DNA from: SHWC01 sp945902735
GTDB lineage: Bacteria > Pseudomonadota > Alphaproteobacteria > UBA828
Direction of reading: 5' to 3'
Length of the DNA stretch: 26,631 bases
Assembly: GCA_945902735.1 (NCBI GenBank)
Contig: CAMDNF010000030.1
Location: 1 to 26,631, forward strand
This document shows, piece by piece, positions 23,601 through 26,631 of this stretch. Made by a program: the position numbers and the translations under genes. Below the pieces are notes generated by a model. That model was not told where the DNA came from and did not search any database. It saw only the letters and a list, made by a program, of their open reading frames with translations. Each line of letters begins with the position of its first letter. Positions within the stretch are counted from its first letter, which is position 1.

Positions 23601-24155
23601 CTCATAGTCTCCTTTAATCAGTGTCGCCAGCGAGCCGCCGCACGACCGGCACAACGAGATCGAGGGGCCGGAAGCAAATGTTTTGAACCATGGGTGAAAG
23701 CCAATCACCTGGCACGATTATTATAGACCCCCGGCGGCGTACTCAAGCGAGCCTATGATGAAAGGGCTCGGCCCTCTGGTGGCCAGGGCTCAATCCTTCC
23801 CACGCGTCGCCAGCGCCTCGATCTTTGGGCGATCAAGCCTCCCCTTCGCGCCCCATTGAACCGCCCCGGAAACCCTGGAGGCTGTTTGGTTTTGAGCGAT
23901 GCGGCCATAGGCGGTTGCTTCGGCTTGGCACAGGCGGCGGCTGGTAGGGCCGTATGGTCCACTCATGGAGCTGGGCGGCCGCCAATAGGATCAGCACGAA
24001 GGCGCGGTTGATGATGATCGAGAGGGGGCATGGCAATAGGCTATGACGATAGCGGCCATGCGCGCCTGCCTTGGCTACTCTTGTAGCCACACTCTTTGTC
24101 GCGGTGCCGTCGATCGCCCCTGACCAACTGCACCCATTTGTAATCCTGCGCTCGC
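23601..24155. other. 555-bp stretch without a confident gene
   Basis: Only weak candidates are present. A 58-codon minus-strand frame (23790-23966; it begins MSGPYGPTSRR and ends LATRGKD) has no recognised family. A 108-codon frame across 23833-24159 is low-complexity, Arg-rich and runs into the end of the DUF1326 gene. Neither has a good ribosome binding site. A perfect hairpin lies at 24072-24089. The region may hold a decayed gene, but none could be identified. Confidence 0.4.
24072..24089 (-). terminator. Perfect stem-loop downstream of the DUF1326 gene
   Basis: Arms TGGCTAC and GTAGCCA (7 bp, perfect) enclose a 4-base loop, 66 bp beyond the DUF1326 stop. There is no T-run after it on the minus strand, so if it ends transcription it is not a classical intrinsic terminator. 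It could also be an mRNA-stabilising hairpin. Confidence 0.3.
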
Positions 24156-24800
24156 TCAATCTTCAAGCGGACCGCGTGGCGTCATATGGACCTGCGCCAG
24201 ATGAGCGTGGCGACCGGACCACTGCAGCGAAATGCTGGCGTCCTTGGTACTTGCCCTTCCGCTGAGGAATTCGGCAACACGGAATTCGATCCCGAAGGGT
24301 CGGAACAAGCGTACGCGATTCAGTTTGCCTGATTTTGGGTGGCGGATCGGTTCAGCACTGGCCTCGATGAGCCCTGGCACCGAAAACGAGCCGCTGCCGG
24401 CCTTAACGTCGGCGGAGAACTCGATCGGAACGTATTTGGGTTCAAATAGCTTGTCGCTCATAAGCCGATAGACGCTGAAGAACGTGGCGGCAGGCTCGGT
24501 ATGCTCCCCCGTGGCGATGGCGAGGATGCCCCGTCTTTGATCTGCACTGGCTCGATCATCGATCAGCACCTGCATTTCGCCCTTGCCCTCGTGAATTGGG
24601 CCGGGCCATGCACAAAGTAGACAGAAGCGCAGCCCATTCAATTCAGTTTCGCCAAACCGTCCGGAGTCGATTTGCACCGCAGCCGCGGCTCGACAGTTCC
24701 CGTAGCTCGGCACGCCGCTGAAATGGCACGGGCATCCCCAATTGCAATTGCAAGTCGAGAGTTCGAGGCCGCGAAACCACCAATCCACTCGGTCCGTCAT
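24156..24800 (-). CDS. DUF1326 domain-containing protein
   Basis: A 214-residue protein of the DUF1326 family, whose biochemical function is not known. The N-terminal signature CNCNWGCPCHF gives Cys17, Cys19, Cys23 and Cys25, with further Cys36, Cys60 and Cys63; this spacing suggests metal or cluster binding. WWFRGLELSTC at the start and a beta-rich remainder are typical of the family. The frame is open 18 codons upstream, but MTDRVDWW from the ATG at 24800 is the conserved start, with GAGG at a suitable distance. It lies 108 bp downstream of the thioredoxin-like gene on the same strand, so the two may form a redox- or metal-related pair. In other genomes DUF1326 genes often neighbour a DUF2182 membrane protein, which was not found here. 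Confidence 0.85.
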   Translation of the reverse strand: MTDRVDWWFRGLELSTCNCNWGCPCHFSGVPSYGNCRAAAAVQIDSGRFGETELNGLRFCLLCAWPGPIHEGKGEMQVLIDDRASADQRRGILAIATGEHTEPAATFFSVYRLMSDKLFEPKYVPIEFSADVKAGSGSFSVPGLIEASAEPIRHPKSGKLNRVRLFRPFGIEFRVAEFLSGRASTKDASISLQWSGRHAHLAQVHMTPRGPLED

Positions 24801-24908
24801 GCGATGTGCCTCGTTTGGTTCATAACCTAGCGGCGCTCGGAGATTCGATCTCAATCAACACGTCATTCGCCTGATGGCGTCACGTGCGCGATCTGCATAG
24901 CCAGCCGC

Positions 24909-26012
24909 CTATTCAGGCATGCCTTTCATGTCGACGGCCGGGTAGTACTTCCTGCGTCCCAGCGCGTCGACCCGCTCCCAAAACTCCGGGCCGGCGGTGA
25001 GGCCAAGGTCTTCCGGTTGATGACGTTGGCGCCACATGTTCCATGAGTCAGGGTGGAGGCGGGCCGCTTCGCGCAAGAAGGCGTCGCCTTCCTCGGTTTT
25101 GCCCAGCTTCAACAGATGGAGCCCGAGCCGAAAATTGGCATGTGCCAAGGCGATATCGTCGCTCGAGACCGGCACGTGCGCACGCGCGACGTCGCGATCG
25201 AATACGTGCTCGCTCGCTGAACCCTTTTGGACCCAATCGCGGATCGCTGCGACATAGGTATCGCGGGCATCGCTCGCGATCTTGGCCGCGTCATCAGGCG
25301 TTTTCCAGGTGGCCCGGTCCATCGAGCGGAATGATTCGAAAACGCCGGCGGTTTCAGTCGGTCGGACGATCCGCCCGCGCTCGTCGATCCACACGGCCTG
25401 CGGCACGTTGACCATGTTGTACAGCTCGGCGACGCGGTGCTCTGCATCGATCAGACACGGGTAGGACGGCGCCGCCTTTTCGATCCAGGGCCGCGCCGCA
25501 TGGTCGCGGCTATCCATGGCCACGGCGATCACGATGAACGCGCGATCCTTGAGTTCGACGTAAAGCTTTTGCCATATGGGTAGGTCTTCACGACAGCCGC
25601 ACCAGGATGCCCAGGTGCTCAGAAAAACCTTCTTTCCGCGATGGTCGGACAAGGAATGCGGCCGCCCATCGAGGTCGGGCAGAGTGAAGTCGGGTGCCTC
25701 AAGGCTCAAAAGCCGCCTCGTGCGCGCGGCAGCGCCTTCGCCCAAGATCCAGACTTCGCGGGACGCGTCGTGGAGAACGGGATTGCCAATTTGGCGCCAG
25801 AACGCCGCGACGTTGACCGCGCCGGCGCGGACGAAGCTGTCGGCCCGGCCCGGTGGAATCGGCACGCACATCTCATTCTTGCAGAAGCCTTCAGGCTTCA
25901 TGGCCCAGCCCGTTGCCGCTTCCACATCGGCATCGCGCAGCCACAGATGATCGCCCTCGACGGTCATGGCGGTCAGGTTCCGGTGCCCGCCCTCATTCAG
26001 AATTGTGACCAT
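24909..26012 (-). CDS. Thioredoxin-fold (TlpA/ResA-like) redoxin with N-terminal extension and C-terminal helical region
   Basis: A 367-residue protein. The central domain (about 103-230) is a TlpA/AhpC-TSA-type redoxin: APDFTLPDLDGRPHSLSDHR, FLSTWASWCGCREDLPIW, and a cis-Pro at NVPQAVWID (Pro204). The active site reads Cys138-Gly-Cys140, so one residue separates the cysteines instead of two. The first 100 residues form an unassigned domain with a Cys44/Cys49 pair (GFCKNEMC). Residues 285-330 look like a TPR-type helical pair (LHLLKLGKTEEGDAFLREAA). No signal peptide or membrane anchor is seen, unlike classical TlpA/ResA. The open frame extends to 26297, but the extension overlaps a phage remnant; the ATG at 26012 has AAGGA seven bases upstream. 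It is probably a disulfide or peroxide-type oxidoreductase. Confidence 0.85.
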   Translation of the reverse strand: MVTILNEGGHRNLTAMTVEGDHLWLRDADVEAATGWAMKPEGFCKNEMCVPIPPGRADSFVRAGAVNVAAFWRQIGNPVLHDASREVWILGEGAAARTRRLLSLEAPDFTLPDLDGRPHSLSDHRGKKVFLSTWASWCGCREDLPIWQKLYVELKDRAFIVIAVAMDSRDHAARPWIEKAAPSYPCLIDAEHRVAELYNMVNVPQAVWIDERGRIVRPTETAGVFESFRSMDRATWKTPDDAAKIASDARDTYVAAIRDWVQKGSASEHVFDRDVARAHVPVSSDDIALAHANFRLGLHLLKLGKTEEGDAFLREAARLHPDSWNMWRQRHQPEDLGLTAGPEFWERVDALGRRKYYPAVDMKGMPE

Positions 26013-26216
26013 GGCTCGGTCCTTCTGCATGCTTGTGAAACGCATCATCATACCCTGACAGCTCGCGCTGTGTGCGATCCGCGAAATCGCGGAGAGGGTG
26101 ATCGGCCCCGGTTTGATAGCGCGCGTGGAATGATAGTTCATCGCTAGTCTGGGCGCCATGCGGCGAGGGCTGGCACGAACACCTCGGGAGGCGGAGCCCG
26201 AAACGGGCTCGCATGG

Positions 26217-26440
26217 AGCGTTGGCGAGGCCGGTACGGATCCGCTCGGCTATCACGTCGTCGATACGCACGCCGGCCCATTTACTGACGAGCCTCACGAG
26301 CCAGGCCGCGCCGAGGGTTGCAGCCGATAGCGCGGCGTATACGAAGTAATCGACGATCGGCGTGAAGTCGATCGCGGTCGGCGGCGTTGCCTCGGCGGCA
26401 AGGGCGAGCGCCGTCAGCGCGGTGCACGAGCCGCCAACAT
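26217..26440 (-). pseudogene. Phage holin-like small membrane protein, frameshifted and truncated
   Basis: The minus-strand translation gives ALTALALAAEATPPTAIDFT, then PIVDYFVYAALSAATLGAAW and LVRLVSKWAGVRIDDVIAER, followed by IRTGLANA: one hydrophobic helix, then a charged amphipathic segment ending in LANA. This resembles small holin-like proteins of alphaproteobacterial phages, where the segment continues as ALxNAxGYA. The only upstream ATG (26440) is in another frame, needing a frameshift near 26420, and the similarity stops after LANA at 26217. It is therefore a broken gene. Identification rests on overall pattern, not on a strict motif. Confidence 0.4.
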
Positions 26441-26473
26441 CCCAGATAGCCCACCCGAGGAATAAACCAGGAC

Positions 26474-26505
26474 GCAGTAAGGCCCCCCGCGGGGGGCCTT
26501 ACTGC
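26474..26505. terminator. Perfect 32-bp GC-rich palindrome, terminator-like
   Basis: The arms GCAGTAAGGCCCCCCG and CGGGGGGCCTTACTGC are exactly complementary over all 16 pairs, so the sequence is identical on both strands. Very stable AAGGCC-type hairpins of this form are common intrinsic terminators in GC-rich phage and bacterial genomes, although no long T-run follows beyond the symmetrical CTTA. It lies between the holin-like remnant and the putative IS21 end and could act in both directions. Confidence 0.55.
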
Positions 26506-26517
26506 TATCACCCGTGG

Positions 26518-26559
26518 TGCACTTTTACTCCGCCCCGCCGATGCATTTTTAGTCCGGCG
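26518..26559 (+). mobile_element. Probable IS21-family element end with tandem internal repeats (continues beyond window)
   Basis: Two related motifs 24 bp apart, TGCACTTTTACTCCGCC (26518) and TGCATTTTTAGTCCGGCG (26542), resemble the multiple repeats found at IS21-family termini, where IstA binds. The outer tip is not defined; it could lie between 26503 and 26518. A possible istA start follows at 26607. Confidence 0.5.
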
Positions 26560-26606
26560 TTGGCAGTCCGATGCGATAAGCTAAGCTGAAGGAATGCATT
26601 CGGGTC

Positions 26607-26631
26607 ATGGATAATCGGGTCATCGTACACG
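26607..26631 (+). CDS. istA: Possible IS21-family transposase IstA, first eight codons only
   Basis: The ATG at 26607 opens a frame reading MDNRVIVH to the window edge. A subset of IS21-family IstA proteins start in this way (MDxRVVVH followed by LQELVRLHR), and the position just inside the terminal repeats is right. GAAGGA lies about 13 bases upstream, farther than ideal. Only eight residues are visible, so this is suggestive, not proven. Confidence 0.35.

Noticed and set aside
23833..24159. A 108-codon minus-strand frame with a short hydrophobic stretch, considered as a transposase tail or DUF2182 partner
   Set aside because: No convincing match to IS5-type transposase ends or to DUF2182, no ribosome binding site, and mostly Arg/Pro low-complexity sequence.
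26013..26297. N-terminal 95-residue extension of the CGC redoxin
   Set aside because: Its first residues are the reading frame of the holin-like phage remnant, and the ATG at 26012 has its own AAGGA site and a sensible protein start.

Overview
The window is GC-rich (roughly 60-65% by eye) with tightly packed operons. Its gene families (XylB-like dehydrogenase, CoxMSL-type molybdenum hydroxylases, HyuA/HyuB pairs, DUF1326, IS3/IS407-type debris, a short repeat common in alphaproteobacteria) suggest an alphaproteobacterium carrying an accessory catabolic region. No rRNA, tRNA or CRISPR array was seen. No transcription factor or transporter is encoded here, so regulation and uptake must lie outside.

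Layout. (1) 1-9939, plus strand: SDR, HyuA, HyuB, SDR, then a three-subunit molybdenum hydroxylase (FAD, 2Fe-2S and molybdopterin subunits) and a MoaD/ThiS-like sulfur carrier. (2) 9957-12983, minus strand: a carbohydrate-type operon read as TIM-barrel isomerase, Gfo/Idh/MocA oxidoreductase, XylB-like SDR. (3) 13162-13758, minus: a glutathione S-transferase. (4) 13808-14545: a 738-bp internally deleted IS3-family (IS407-type) element, abutting a P27-type phage terminase small-subunit gene cut off by the IS. (5) 15003-22645, minus: a second molybdenum hydroxylase (FAD, 2Fe-2S, molybdopterin subunits) followed by a second HyuA-HyuB pair. (6) 22812-26012, minus: a DJ-1/PfpI-like protein, a DUF1326 protein and a thioredoxin-fold protein with a CGC motif. 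(7) 26217 to the end: a broken phage holin-like gene, a perfect 32-bp palindrome, and what looks like the end of an IS21-family element with the first codons of istA.

How the genes may work together. Twice in this window, on opposite strands, a xanthine-dehydrogenase-family hydroxylase is paired with an ATP-dependent hydantoinase/oxoprolinase (or carboxylase-like) HyuAB pair. A reasonable inference is hydroxylation of an N-heterocycle or aldehyde to a lactam or acid, ATP-driven opening (or carboxylation) by HyuAB, and SDR steps on the alcohol or keto products. Substrates cannot be read from the sequence. The two modules are diverged paralogues, not a recent duplication. Phage and IS fragments on both sides of the second module suggest that it arrived, or was rearranged, through mobile DNA.
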